Shown: one piece after another, positions 1 through 13,503 of the stretch
How the letters are laid out: each line of letters opens with the position of its first letter
How positions within the stretch are numbered: position 1 is the stretch's first letter
DNA from: Ceratodon purpureus
Lineage: Eukaryota; Streptophyta; Bryopsida; Pseudoditrichales; Ditrichaceae
Direction of reading: 5' to 3'
Assembly (NCBI GenBank): GCA_014871385.1
Contig: CM026423.1
Span: 20,922,315-20,986,314, forward strand
Length of the DNA: 64,000 nucleotides
Notes under the pieces: model-generated
What the model saw: only the letters and a program-made list of their open reading frames with translations
Databases searched by the model: none
What the model was told of the DNA's origin: nothing
Program-made: the position numbers and the translations under genes

Positions 1-601
1 CAATTGCGTGTGAAGGGCAGTTGTTTTCTCTCATCTTTCTTGCTGGTTTACTGTTACATGTTTTCTGTGATGTTTGCCTTCATGCTCGCCTTGTAGGTCT
101 AGTTAAGACTGGCGTGTGCAAAGTCGTTCGTTATATTGCCTTGACTGTGCTTGCGGTGCTCGTTTAGGATGATTGTGTTGGCAATGTATTTGTATGCGTT
201 GAGTTCTAATTCTGACAGCTTACTAGTAATCGAGGGTGTGTTTGCGCCACCTGGAGCATCGTAAGGTACTGAACAAAGCTACATGATACGTACTGGTTTT
301 GGAGTTCGTAGATGAGCTCATGCCCTGCCTTGTGATGTAGTCGTAGTTGCTACTTTTCGCTCAAACATCACTGTTTCAAATGATAGTTCGGTTGTCTCTC
401 TCTAGTTAGTTTGAGCCTGTTTCCTATGCATCGTTGCCTTGTGTACATGGTGCTGTCGTTTTTTTCTTTTCCTTATCATCGACGACTTTACCGGACATAT
501 ATGTCCATTTACATATGAGAGCTTGTGAGTGTCCAGGCTTGTAGCAATTGAGATAGGGTTCCATGTGCAGTAACAAAGCTTGTCACCTGTTCCATGTTTA
601 G

Positions 602-857
602 ATGGACTGGGTACGAGTAAAAGTTCTGATTTGGATGATTTGGCCGCTGAGAAAGGGATGTGGACTTCAAATGGCATCACTTCAGATTTTAGGCTACCTC
701 ACAGTGAAAGTCGAGATTTGGGGAATGATGCGGACAGGTAACCATGGCGTGATATTATTATTGAGTAAAGAAGAATGTATTTTGGCACAATCTTGCTTAC
801 TTTAAAAATGCAGAGCGCCAAAATCATGGGTCTGGGATATATCGTCCAGAAACTAAG
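602..857 (+). CDS. Two 3'-terminal exons of an unrecognised protein (partial)
   Basis: Seen: a reading frame from 602 (after an AG at 600-601) to a GT donor at 739 translates as a polar, Ser/Asp-rich stretch including the residues SSDLDDLAAEKG. After a 79-nt gap an acceptor (aaaatgcag) near 817 continues the same frame to a TAA at about 857, ending SWVWDISSRN. The sequence from 1 to 601 is T-rich and intron-like, so the gene would begin outside the window. I do not recognise the protein. It lies just upstream of the KH-protein tail on the same strand, so it is either the end of a separate upstream gene or an alternative terminal exon pair of that gene. Both the splice sites and the coding status are inferred from frame continuity only. 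Confidence 0.3.
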
Positions 858-1391
858 ATGCTTATTTTAGCTTGTGAGATATCCCCTGTTGCGATATAGA
901 GGTGTGCATCCTGTGTGGTTCTGGAGTTATTATCGTTTGTTGTATTTTTGAGTCCCGCGTTTTGGTCAAGGGATGGACATCTTTAGTCAAGCCTGTAACA
1001 GGTGCACTTTAATTGCACTGAGCAAGGATGGGGCCTCAATGTTTCGCCGGTAGCCAGAAAGCTCACACCCAAATTTGGATGAGGTGAGAGTAATTTGTCC
1101 AGCTCGTGTATATTGACTAACCTCATGACTTTTGTGGTAATGATGACTTTGAACTGTCAGTGTCGTCCTCTTCACCCTGCCTGTTGGATGTTACATGTCT
1201 AGAGTCTTTGTTGAGCCATGTTCTTGCATATCGATTCTTGCGCCAGTTAAACCTCTGGTATTTCTTCTGTTTCTCAATGAGAATGTGCTTACTTCTCGAG
1301 GATGTAAACTTGGAATGTTGCTGGCTGTTGTCTTGTGAGATAGTACATATTGTAAGGTTGTATTGGACTGGTTTGGCGGATGTTTGAGCAG

Positions 1392-2214
1392 AATCGCACC
1401 TCAAGGGGACCTGTAGGTGGCTACAATCAACAGCATAGTGGTGGATATAGGCCTTCTGGCCCTCAGTCGTGGGGTCCTCCAGCTGCCCCCCCACCCTACG
1501 GGTACCAGCAGCCTCCTCATTATCCGGGTCCACCCCAGCAGTACCAGCAACCACCTCCCCAAGCATATGGCCAATTCTCTCAGCAGCCTGCAGGTGGTTA
1601 TTCCTCTGGCTGGGAGCAGCGCTCACCTGCATCTGCTGCACAGCCTCAGCAGCAAACCTCTTTTGATTACTACGGGCAGCAAACCCAGCCGGTGACGACT
1701 CGATACTCTCATTATTGTCGTAGTTAGAATCTTGCTTACTTGTGTTTTGGTTCGTGTGAATTAACTAGATTAAATTGTTTCCAGGATGATTGAACTTGAT
1801 TGCCTGTTCTTTCAGGTCCATCAAACTCCTCAGGGTACTGCAGCTCCTACTGAGGCTTCTGGTTATGGCTACAACCAGCAAAACTACTATCAAGGTTATC
1901 AGCAACAGGCTGCCCAGACTCCTTCATATGGAGATCCTGCTACAACTTACGGCCAACCAACTTACCCTCAGCAAGCTTACGCTCAGCCTGTATACAGTGG
2001 GTATTCGTATGCTCAGCCTGCTCAGGGTGATCAGCAAGGGTTTAGCCAGCAAGGTTATGCCGGATATGGACAATCTCAATCTGGGTATGCTGCTGCAACT
2101 GGGGATGGACCAGCTCCAGCGGCTGCTAGTGGCTACGATTACAATGCAGCTGCGGGAAGTGCTCCTGCCGTTCCAGTAAGCCAGCCTCCGACTGTAGCAG
2201 CCACTCAAAGCTGA
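1392..2214 (+). CDS. C-terminal exons of a KH-domain (FUBP-like) RNA-binding protein, partial
   Basis: Exons 1392-1691 and 1816-2214, separated by a 124-nt phase-0 intron, give 232 residues and a TGA stop. The sequence is low complexity, rich in Gln, Tyr, Pro and Gly (PQSWGPPAAP, QAYGQFSQQP, repeated SGYGYNQQ-type units). Plant far-upstream-element-binding-like proteins carry this kind of tail after their KH domains, and the order of motifs (arginine/glycine start, SWGPP, YPGPPQ, then YDYYGQQ) matches that family from memory. No KH domain is present in the window, so the 5' part must lie before position 1 across a long intron, or this is a KH-less copy starting at the ATG at 1380. A tail like this is expected to mediate protein interaction or condensation in nuclear RNA processing. 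Family call is fairly good, gene boundary is not. Confidence 0.6.
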
Positions 2215-3842
2215 AGAAGTGGTGATTCAATATCCTCCGATGTTTGGTAACTTAGTTTTGTTTAGGAATTGATGTTAATGTAGTCAGCTGCTCTTTTGTA
2301 CTGATTTTAGAATTGAACAGTGCAGTTCATTAGGGCGTGATACATGGTTTTGAAATTTTTGGTGTAATGTCTTTGTTGTGTAATTTCGGTGGAATATTAG
2401 GTGACAGGTAGAAGACGAGTTATTGTTGCACAATGCTGTCAAATGAATTAATATCTAACTGTTGGCTGTAATGATAGTGTATTAATTCTCCGGGACCTAA
2501 AGAAATGCAAAGTACACTATATTCATGATGTTGTTCTTGGAATTCATGACCGTACGTGATTTGATTGGGTTGATGTGTTCATACCTCCACGATGAAGTGT
2601 TATACTCTTGAGTATTATAAACATCTATCAATGTGGCGGGAAGTTAAAGGTTGTTTTCTCTTCAAACATTTGTGCTGTTTGAGTTCATCCATCTGTTGGT
2701 AGTACGAGAGATGTGAGAAAGTTTACTCCTCGAGTAGGGGATGAAAAGTTTAATGATACATTACAGTAGCACGTTTTCTGGAATTGTGATGGTTAGAGCT
2801 CCCAGACAGCTGTCACGAAAGAAAAGCTTTTTGGCTGGTAGAAATAGCGAAAGTGCAGATAGATGCCTCAAAAGAGACTTGAAAAGTGAAATCTCGTTGA
2901 TCATCATTTATTAATCAATGATGGGAGGAACTACGCGTTCCTATGTAAAGAATTGATATTCAGCAATCTTCTTTCTGCTAGCTACACCTGGTACATATTA
3001 TCCTCCATTTGCTTCTTTATCTAAAATCCCGTTCTTCCACTGCATTGATTCCTTCAATTCTCTTCAACATATCAACGCCTGTTCTACTCTCATCAAACCA
3101 TCCGACTGTGCATTTATATCGAATATGGGGTTACTATTTTCGGAAACGTGCTGGGAATTGGGAATCGTAGTACTCAATAAAAATGCACCATGCGATCTAG
3201 TCATAGACAAAATACGCAGAATAAATATAATTGGATCCCGAATTTCATCTTGGACAATGTGAAGTCTTTCCATTTGCTAACCACGATTGATTTGATATCT
3301 TATATGCTAGATGGCACGTACTGGTGTACACCTCTTGGTGGAATTCAATGACTGTTATAACATGTTCGGTTAATAGCTAAGGAAGGACTTCTAATATCCT
3401 GAAAGATTAGAACCTGAACGATTAGAACCTGGAAGGTGCTAAAAGTTCCTAATACGTAGTTAATTGAGGAAGATCATAATGCCACGAAAATATCACCAAC
3501 AATCCAAATCAAACCAGAACTCATCTTCAAAAAGTAGAAATTCTCCACAGTATTTGATTATTTCACACGAATGATCACATGGTAATCTTCCACACTTTCA
3601 ATGTAAGCCTAATCACCCTCCGAGGTGATTTCACCCAGATTCACCAACATAGTGCCCAAATTAGCCTACACGGCAACCAACCCCAGCAAATTACATGAAC
3701 TAGTACGCCATGGAATGTACGGAAACTATGTTCTGTTTACTCATACACCACCAATATGCATGAAAATGTGCCATAACATGCATAGAACTGCTCACTAAAC
3801 TCACACACCCACTGGATGTACAAAAATGTACCCTCTCATGAC
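2215..3842. other. Intergenic DNA and 3' untranslated sequence
   Basis: About 1.6 kb without a supportable gene. The first few hundred bases should be 3' UTR of the KH-type gene, and the last part 3' UTR of the minus-strand DUF641 gene, since the two genes converge here. I see no repeat or RNA gene. Confidence 0.6.
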
Positions 3843-5874
3843 TTACTTGGAGGGGGAGCAAATGAGACGGCCAACCTTGGGCATCAAGTAGACCTGGCTC
3901 TTGATAACCTGGCCATTCACAAGAAACCCAGGCGTGACCATGAAGCCCACTTTGGACGAAAACGCAGACGAGTCGAACTGCGAGACTTCAAGCACAGTCT
4001 CCATGTACTTGGGATCGAAAGCCGTCGACGTCTTCACGCAGAAGATGGCCGCGGGCGCGTCGAAGGAGAATGCCAGCTTGTGCGCGCGCCAGACATGCTT
4101 CATGGCTTCCAGAAACTCATCGACCAACGTCGCCGGCCACTCCTCCCACCACTGCAGCTCGTCGTGGATAGCCTGGAACTTGCGGTTGCAGAACATGTGG
4201 AAGTTCTCGTGGTACAGCCCAGCCTTGCTGCAGGCCGGGTTGATGGCGTCGCTGGGACTGAGCAATGCTAGTTTTTGATATTCGTCCCATGCAGAGGGGA
4301 CGGGCTCCTCGAGGCCGTAGCTCTCGGATCCGAAGTCACCGAGGACGAGGCGGTTCACCCACGCTTCCACTGCATACTTGAGATGCCAGGGCTTGGCGAA
4401 GGAAGTGTGCGGAAGCAGGCGCGCGACCAAGGAGCTCACGACGTCGTGGTCTTTGAAATTTGGGTTTGAGATGGAGTCGGCCGCGACGGTGGCTTCTCGG
4501 TGTTTGGCGAGGGACTGGCAGAAGGAGCGGAGGAAGGTTTTCTGGACTTGCACGATTTCTTCGAACAGGGAGGCTGTGATGTCGGTCCAGGGGGAGCGGA
4601 AGAAGAGGTTGACCGAGGCACTCAGGTCTCTCGCCGGGTTATGGTGCGCGCCAGGGATGCTAGTCGATCGGACTCGGGGAACGGACCTTGCTCTTCGCGG
4701 TGTTACGTGCTGTCTTCTTTCGGGCGGGGCTTTCTTCTCGCTGGCGACTTCTTTCTGGGGGCGGGTCGGCTTTTGAATTACTGGAGGAGATTCGAGAGAC
4801 TCCGCCGCACTGAGCTCGGATTCATTGAATAGTACCTTGGCAGTGGGAGGGGTAATGGATCCAGCCTGGGGTTGCAGGCCGGTGATGGTCTTGATTTCCT
4901 GACACATTGATTGCAATGCACTGTACATTTGCTTCATCTCGTTCATTTCCTGCTGGTGTTGCTCCCGGAAACTGGACCATTGCTCTTCGAATTTGGGAGA
5001 GGATGCTGCAGGAGGGGGAGCAGACTTGACCCGCCTGATATCAGGAAACGTCAAATTATCAGTTCAGAGATGTAGGGAGAGGATTTCAGGAAATTATACG
5101 AGTTAAATTATCAAGAACATGCTGAAATTTAATTGGATTTGTCAAAAAGAACAGAATTGAGTTACCACAAACCTGGTGAATTCACACAAAAATCAATCTA
5201 TCTCAAAAATTAATCAATTAATGCTTACTAACCGGAAAATGCCACTGACAGATTTAGGGAGCAGATTTGCAGATTTAGGACACGTTTGAGAAGTAGCAGA
5301 GCCTGGAGGAGTCCTGTCTCCAGGAGTTGTAGTCTGTGATTTGCGAGCAGATTCTGAGGTTGACGTTGAAGTACCTAAGTCGATCCCTAAACCCATTCTA
5401 TTCCAGGTTTTACATCCACAGCCAACCTCGGAGACTTGAGGGACCGGTTGCCCTCGACTTCCTGCACAAGATCATACAGATAGTGCTGATTATTCCTCAG
5501 ATTAACAATGTGGAGTTTTCCTGAATTACACACTCGATGGTCTTCCCTCAAAATCCCGTCGAAGGAATAAACAGCCCGGCCTTATAAATCAACTTCGAAA
5601 GAAAATGAGGGGCTTATCTATAAACTTGTGATGTTGATTAGACAGGCTGATAACACTTGAAAATATGCCTTCAATTCTAATTCCAAGTCTCATGATCATC
5701 AGCACTGGACTTGGACGACTTACCGGGAAGAATTGAAGGATCCAGCGTTTTCCTCCTACTTGCTCTTGAGATAGATTTCGACCGACCAGAGGGAGGCATC
5801 TTTCCTGTACTACGACGCCCGCCGCCCTCCAGTCTCTTCGAGAAAGTATCCTCGAATTCTTCCATGGACAGCAT
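3843..5874 (-). CDS. DUF641 (GIL1/IRKI-type) protein
   Basis: Three exons read on the minus strand: 5874-5724 (ATG at 5874), 5461-5233 and 5034-3843. Donors GTAAGT and GTTAGT and acceptors TGCAG and ATCAG keep one frame across a phase-1 and a phase-2 intron, giving 523 aa. The N-terminal third is Ser/Thr/Arg-rich and probably disordered. A Gln/Glu/Met-rich heptad-like stretch at about residues 140-180 looks like a coiled coil. The C-terminal half contains the family landmarks LAFSFDAPA, AFDPKYMETV and KVGFMVTPGF, followed by VYL near the end, as in Arabidopsis GRAVITROPIC IN THE LIGHT 1 and IRK-interacting protein. The family is plant-specific; members act in light-dependent gravitropism and kinase interaction, with no known catalytic activity. 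An in-frame stop upstream supports the chosen start. Length is normal for the family. Confidence 0.85.
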
Positions 5875-7760
5875 CCTGTCTGGATGATACTGGTGCCAAT
5901 TCTAGACCTGCTACGTCTCTGTCTATGCCTGCTGGTTCTCTGGGATGCTTAGATTCTCGAGTATGTCGCAGTTACATCGTTCAAATTTTATACCTCAATT
6001 TGGAGGAACATTCTGAAAAAATATCACCAGCGTCGCATTGTCAGTAGGGCAAATGTATGGAGGTACAAGAGAGAATAATCTAAAAATTACAGGTAACAAT
6101 CTTAAATAAACTGAATTTGAATTCTCTCCTTATCCACCTAATCATGTCGAAACAGTAACATTGCCTTTCCCGCCCACAGGAGACTACAAAATAGTACTCC
6201 TCTATTACCCAGCAGATTCAAAACCCCAAAACCGCACCAGAAACTACTACTGGATGTGTCAAAGACTACTACAGAACATACAGAAATCCAGAATCTATGG
6301 ACTTGCGGGTAGTGGCAACTAGCTCGGAAGTAACTGATTCCGATCGCACCATGATCACTACCCTATCAAAACATTTATCAACAGACGACTTGGTAGTAGA
6401 CACTCTGAACTTGAGGAACACAAGAATTGAGCGGTTCTGAAATCCGCACCTCCCCAACTATGATGGCACAGTGCACGGAACATTGAGATCCCCTGCCACG
6501 CCCCCGGCGGCGTCAAACGCGGACTCCAGCTTGTAACAATGTCGATCGCCAGAATGCCGCAGAACCTCGAGCATAGCATTCGCGGGCGTTCGATCTACTC
6601 TGCCAAACCTCTCTCGCCTCTAGAACCCGGTAAGTCACCTCACCACGCATTATCGTCTCCCCATAAGTCCATGACTTGAGAACCGACGCCCAGATCATTC
6701 CTAGTAAGGGCTCCTAGAAAACACTACAGCTTCACAAATCTCCTCTTGCTTCACCAACAATTCATCCCTCCAAAACCACCCACATTGTTGTCCAATCCAA
6801 ACTCCGGCCGCCAAAAACTAGAACTGCTACAGGCCACGAGACGATTCACATCCTCCAGTACACGCACGACACCGAAATGAATTCTCCAGCTCCAACAGCA
6901 ACAATGCAGCCCAAGCCGCCACCCAACCTCGTCCGATCCGCGCACTGCCAGATTCCGCCGCTAGCATGGCAATCTCAATACCTAAACCCGACCAAAACCA
7001 CCAAGGCCGCGCTTCCGAATCCACGTACCTAGCCACTACAACTTCATCCTCCTCCACAACGCACACTCACACACCGCGTAAACAACCGCCACAGACACCA
7101 AACTCACCCCAACGCAACCCCGCCCGCTTGATCCAAACCCAATCCAGCTCAACCCACGAGATGGGAACGAAACGCGGCGCGCACTACTCGACGACGCCCC
7201 GAACTCCAGCTCGAAGAAAAGCGGTCCCGTTGAGCTGCAAGCCTAGATCTGTGCCGCATGAGAGAGAAACCTAGAACGCGGTGGTCTCATCCGGATCCGC
7301 GGAATCGATGTCGGCCTGCAAAAGCTAGTGAGACCGATCCCGGGACTCATCATCCGTCGTCGACAACAGTGGCGCACTGGGGTGAGGTTTCCGGGTTCCG
7401 GGCCTGCGACGTGGAAGTTACTGTAGGAACAGTGGAGCCAGAATTTAGTGGCTGCGAGCGGGAAGCCTGTGCGAGCCGCATTTCGTCGAGATTCGCGTAA
7501 TTCGCTCTGCACAGTGCCTCCGCCCTGCCTCCGAACTTGCGATCGAGTCGGCCCAGTGGATACTGCCACAGTGCGACTTACCAGTTGCTGGCTGCGCTTG
7601 GAAGTCGACGCTCTCGCCTCCTCGGGAGGCGCCCGCGCATCCCCGCCCGCCGATCTTTCTTTCTACGGCGGCGATGCGCCATGGTGCCTCGAGTGTTTCC
7701 ACTCGGGATACTTGTTTCGATACCCGGCTCGTCGTTGACATGATTCAGGATATGGATCCG
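5875..7760 (-). promoter_or_regulatory. Leader and promoter region of the DUF641 gene
   Basis: No convincing coding region. From about 6700 to 7250 the plus strand is strongly C-rich and G-poor (so the transcribed minus-strand product is G-rich), and the bias weakens or flips beyond about 7260. Such GC-skew flips often mark plant transcription starts, so the DUF641 transcript may begin near 7.2 kb with a leader of over 1 kb, probably spliced. Long open frames at 7243-7741 on both strands are a by-product of local GC richness. Confidence 0.35.
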
Positions 7761-7779
7761 GGTATATGCACTGCGTAAA

Positions 7780-10077
7780 TCAAGTACCATTTCTACGTCC
7801 ACAACACATAGCTTAGTAGTGTAGAATTGGAACAAACATATGCTTAATTCACATCGGTCTTTTTCAGAAACCAAATTTTCTTTTCTTCTTTTAGTAGTGT
7901 AGAATTACTTCTTTTTTTTTTTAAATAGATGCTTTAGTTGTAGCTAGTGACAAGTGATTGATAAAAAGTCAACCATTGGTGTATATTTGTTCTATTTGTC
8001 ATAGTGTGAATTTGTTCTAAATGTATACTGTATATACATGAAAAAAATATACTCCCTCTCTCTCACTAAGAGAGCATGGTTTGCTAATAACAGCAGATTT
8101 AAGTGTAGTGCTACATTTAGAAGAAAAAAATGCCAAGTTTAGACTTGAGTTGGCCAAATTTAGAAACCACTCTTTTTTTTTTTGACAAATTATTTTACCA
8201 AACCATGAATCTAATATATCTTTTAAAATCAATCCAAAATACATAGCAAAAAAAGACGTTACATAATATGTTTTTGCTTTATATCCTTCTATATCTCAAA
8301 TCAATTTTGTAAAAAACCTAATTTATCTATTTTTCCAAAACACGAAACCTTTTATACTACTTAAAAGGTTGTTTATTCGTCATTTAAAATTCTTCTATAC
8401 ATTTTTTGATACAATATACTTGATATATGATGTTATAAATGCATTCATGTTTTTTTTCTTAATCATATTTTTCAAATTACAGAAAAATGACATTTCTATT
8501 TTTTAATTCTATTATAATCTCAAATATTTGAAATATACAATTAAACTTTTAATGCAAAAAATACTTTTACAAAAAAAATATATAAGTATTTTTATTGTAT
8601 TTTTTTGTAATGGCTTATAGAAATAAATTTGTACTAGTGCCATAGGCCACCATATAATCCAATATAATTGCAATTTCAAAAATATATATAATCTCAAAAA
8701 TAAAATACATTTTTAATTGAGTGCATTTGACATGAATTATAAATGTATTGTATTTTTATTACATGTATCATCTAATAGACATCCAAAATTTAATAATAAT
8801 AAATAAAAATAAAAATTATTTGCAAGTTTGATATAACATATATTAGAATAAGGTTATTGTTTTTGGACAAAAAGATCAAGAAAATTTCAGAATTTAATTC
8901 AACGAGATCGTAGGAGGCTAAAAATCAAAGCCTAAATTGAAGAAATGACACAAGATTAACCAAAGAATGAGAAGTACAGTAAATAATGAGTCTTGTTTGG
9001 GCTCCTTTTCATGGTTCCTTGGTGATTATCAATGAATCTCACACAAATTATAAAAATAAAAATAAAACCATTAAAGCCTGCAAGGTTTTCCACTTGAAGT
9101 TTGTGTCAATCTGATGAATAATCTTATTTCAAACTATATGACCAAACTTTAACATTGTTAGTCAAATTCTATATTTTGTCAAATTCTATCTACTATTCAT
9201 TCATTGGTCTAGAAGATGTTACCGTTTCATTGTAAAGAACAAAAAAAATCCTTATATGTGTGACCGTCACAGTGGTAGTTTTAATTTTTTTATCAAATAA
9301 ATCTTTGGGTTTTAAATACTAGACTAATTTTAATGATATCAAATTTTTATTATAAAGTTTTATAAAATAATTATAATCTTAATGGCCAGTTGTAAGCAAA
9401 GACTTCACAAACCATTCAAAAAATGAAAAGTTTATTTCATCTTCCGAAAATCATTGTTCATATCTTTAGAATTCAAAAGAGAAAGAATAAAACAATGCTT
9501 GTATGAATGAAAAATGCAAAACAGATTTACAATTCTATAATCATCAGCCAGAGTTATTCTTTACTTGATATCATGTGATGCCATTGAACATAAAAACTTG
9601 AATGTATTTTATGTACAGATTAAAAATTGGACAGTAATTAAGAATATTGAAAAATTGATTGTTGGATTTTATAGGCATTTAAATCCATATCTCATTGTTT
9701 TATCTCTTATTTTATTTATATATACTTTTTGCAACTTTTGCAATTTATATCAATGATTTATGCAAATTCTATCTTGTAACATTGTGAAGTTTGTATTGTA
9801 AAAAAGATGCAAACCTAGTTGTTTTATAGAATTTAAACCTTTGACATTTCAACTTTTTATAAGGCTTGTTCAACAAACAATTGAGAAATTAGCATGGATT
9901 CTTCTATTTATTATGTAAGGTAATTAAATTGCAATGGGTTTTGCACTAGAATCAAATGGAAATCCCGTTTCTTTCAAGATCGGATTATGATTGGATCCAT
10001 TGCATGAGTGATATTTACTTAATATAAAAACAAAAAGTTCTTTTAAAAACTTTGTGGATTTAAAGATTTAAAGGACC
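7780..10077. other. Gene-free AT-rich DNA
   Basis: About 2.3 kb upstream of the calcyphosin-like gene. Both strands are full of stop codons. I see no exon, repeat or RNA gene I can support. Any promoter or 5' exon of the downstream gene would be here. Confidence 0.5.
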
Positions 10078-13000
10078 ATGGTTCTTCCAATTTTCTTTAT
10101 CCATGAATGCATCCGAGATCAACTCCAGCGTATGGGAGCAAAAGGCATATTGGTACATTACCACATTTGATTACAAAACAAGTCTCTCTATTCTTTAATA
10201 TTCTTTAATATTGATAATTGTGGAATTTGTAAATCATGGGAAAAAATGATTCAAATTAGGGTTTCTAAGCGTAAAATCCATGATGAAATTGTTAATTTTT
10301 AGTATGTCATTGAATTTACTATGATGAAATTAACATTAAAATATTGATTTAAAAAATAGATTGATTTTATTTAACAAGCAATTAATATTTGATTATTGTT
10401 TTATCTGTCGTAATGTTTTTTTCTATTTCTTTATGCTCATTTGCAATTCAGAGTTTCTGAAGTAGAATATATTTTATTAGATCTTTCAATTATAAGATGA
10501 TATCCACATGTATTTCAATCTCATTTCATACACTTATCTACAATAAGCATTCCAAAACAAAAACATTTCAAATTTGAATGAACTAAATATTTAAGTTTTC
10601 TCATTGATGCATTTGTAGGCTTTGGTAACCTTTCATAAAAAATGTGATAGTAATAGACGCTTTGATATTGCTACATGGCGGGAATTCATGAGATTTTCTG
10701 GTATACGTCTCAATCCAGAAGTAAGAATTAAGACCATTTATTCAATTATTAGAAGCTTTCAATATCTTGAATAATATCCTAAAAAAATTATATTATAGTT
10801 TATTTACTAACATTTTATCATTTTTGTAATTTATCCACATAAACAAAGATGTATGTGAGCACTTCATTTTGATTTGTAATCTAAAATCTAAATTCCATAT
10901 AACAGGAACTTGCGGTCATTATGAGAACACATGCAACTTGTGGAAAAGAATTCCATTTTGGAACTTTCATGGAGTGTGTGAGGGGGACTGTACGTAAAAT
11001 CTTCTATTTTTCATGTTTTTTGTTTTTATACAATCTAAATATTTTTTTTAATAATAATATCATGCAATTTGTAGACCAAGAGAATTCTATGAGTAAGTAA
11101 ATTCTCCAATGCAATGGCTTAATAGATAAAATATCATGATGATTCTTTGTGAAAGAATTCAAGAGGTATACACATGTATTTATAATTACAATTTTTAATA
11201 AGGATTTTTGAAGAAAAATCTTATATATATGATCTAGTTAAAAATTCCAATTAATTTAAATAAAATCATACAAAAATCCAAGATTTATGTATATATATGT
11301 ACACAACTAAGTAGTATTTTCATTCTACATGTAGGGGAATAACTATTCTGATATAGATCAAAATAAAGATTGTGGGGGTACATGTGATATTAAAAAATGA
11401 AATTTTAAAAAATACCTTTATTTGCTCCAACTTTTAGTTTCAACCTCTATTAATATGTAGATTAAGATGAGAACCTGAATTTGAACCTAAATTCAGATCA
11501 AAATACAAATATCCATTTTAAAATATATGATTATGACGACAATAATTGGAATCTAAATGTTACTTACAACAATGTTACTTTGTTGTCTAAATGTTTGATA
11601 ATAAAGTTTTACACATAATCATTTCATTTCATTCCAAAACTAGATCAAATGATATGTAATTTAGATTCATACTAAAATGAAGTAGAGTAGCTTTTAGAAT
11701 TGAACATCACATTTGGTTGCATCACTTTAGTATAATCTTGGAATAACATGAGATAGTTTACTATAAATTACACTATTAAATGCAGCTCAATAAAATGCGT
11801 GAAAAATTGGTGGACACTGCTTGGAACAAACTTGACCAAGTAAGAAATAGTTTTCAAAATAGAATGTTTTTCAAAAATATTGTAAATTATTAACAATCAC
11901 ATATTTTGATAAATTTTCTACTTGTTTAAAATACATATTGGTATTATAATTTATAATTTATATTTATGATTTTCGTGAAACCTTTACGTTGTACATATGC
12001 ACATGTTATATATAAGAACATTTTTGGAAATTAAATTTCCAATTAGATCATGGGAAAGTCATGATTTCAGAATATAATAAATAATCTTTTGACAGAGTTA
12101 TAACATGTTTTTAATTACATGGATTAATGTATATGTGTATTTTTATGTGTAATAAATATCAACCAATCAAATATATTGTTTGTGATTCCAATGATTTGAG
12201 TTTGTACATTCATTTATTGACATCCATGTGAAAAGTTACCAGGACAAAGTAGGTTATATCACATTAGATCGCATAAAAGACGTGTATCATTTGAAATGTC
12301 ATCCAATGGTTATGATACAACAAAAAACAGAAGAAGAAGCAATTAATGATTGGTTGAATGAAAATTTTGCATTGATTCAAAAAGTAACACCATTTGATTT
12401 TAAAGAATACTATCTACTTATTGGAGCGAGTATACCAAATGATTATGATTTTGAATTATTGTTTATTAAAGCATGGAAGGTATGCACTTGAAAAAATGTT
12501 GAGTCTACTAATATACATATATTTTCTAAAAGATGATTATAGTATTATATAGATATTAGTTGGATCCGTGCCATTGTGCACATTGATCGCAGCTTGGTTT
12601 GTCTACTCGACAAATTCCAACACGAAACAGTTGAGTGAAATAAACCGAGTTGTATTGTATAATTGATAATAATACATTGATATGGTGGATGGTTGCAGAT
12701 ACGTGTAGATGGTTTTAATGTAGATATTGCATTGAACAATATTAAAACTCAAGTTTTTAAAAATAGGAACCGCATTCGTGAATTTTTTAGAGACTATGAT
12801 CCTCTACGACATCGTCTTATTCTTAAGGAACAATTTGCTGCATCTATTGATAACTCAAAACTTATTGTACTTCCCCGCGATATAAGAGCAATATGTGAGC
12901 AATATTGTATGAATGATGATCCACAATATCTTGTTTGTTGGACTGCTTTTTGTGATGAAATTGATACAGTATATACACTGAAAGAACTTGAGAAGACTCC

Positions 13001-13503
13001 ATTAAGAGAGGTACAAAATAAATCATACAAATTAAAGAATAAATTTTTAAAATGTAGTTTTTTTCTAAAATCATATACAACAAATAATTATACATAATAT
13101 ATCTGAGATGTATTCAATTGATAATAATTATTTGGTTTTCTTTCAGGTATTACCAAGGCCCAAACTTAATGGTCTTACTCCGGACCGATTTTTAAAATGT
13201 CCCGTAGTCTTAGATGATAAGAGAGAAAAGGCTGCCAATGCACTCATATCGCGTATTAAAAGGGAATTGTATGATAAAAGAATTTATGTTCGCGGTTCTT
13301 TTAAAGATTTTGCTCAAACAAAAATGTGCATAGGTGCCGTAGGTCATGTAACATACACACAATTTGCTCAAGCGTGTAGTAGTCAGCTTAAAATTCATTT
13401 AGAGCCACATGAAACCGAACTTTTGTGTGCGAAATATGATGACTTGAATAATAGAACTGTAAATTACCTTGCATTTACGGGAGATATTGATCCTCCACCT
13501 TAG
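10078..13503 (+). CDS. Calcyphosin-like EF-hand protein, probably ciliary
   Basis: Seven exons: 10078-10152, 10619-10720, 10906-10989, 11786-11839, 12243-12479, 12699-13010 and 13147-13503. All six introns are phase 0 and the frame stays open for 406 aa. The ATG at 10078 sits in ACCATGG. Residues 1-184 follow calcyphosin: IRDQLQRMGAKGI at the start, then a loop in CDSNRRFDIATW, KLDQDKVGYITLDRI, and an ending like NFALIQKVTPFDFKEYY. Residues about 185-406 add EF-hand-like pairs (FFRDYDPLRHR, FCDEIDTVYT) seen in EFCAB6-type proteins. Most loops lack one or more acidic ligands; the clearest has Arg instead of Glu at position 12, so calcium binding may be weak. Calcyphosin relatives are found in cilia and flagella, so a role in sperm flagella is inferred. 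Codons are strongly AT-biased. An earlier 5' exon cannot be excluded. Confidence 0.75.
12563..12675 (+). repeat. Dispersed repeat copy 1, intronic
   Basis: About 100 bp inside the fifth intron of the calcyphosin-like gene, starting at GTGCCATTGTGCACATTGA and ending at GAGTTGTATTGTATAAT. A second copy lies in opposite orientation at 15741-15848 with roughly 85% identity by eye over about 98 positions. The family and class are unknown to me; size and intronic location would suit a SINE or a short MITE remnant. Confidence 0.7.

Noticed and set aside
1123..1641. 172-aa minus-strand ORF
   Set aside because: Antisense shadow of the Q/Y/P-rich exon of the KH-type protein.
7243..7741. Overlapping ORFs of about 100 aa on both strands
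   Set aside because: They come in several frames at once in a GC-rich stretch, have low-complexity Arg/Pro composition and no start or splice support.
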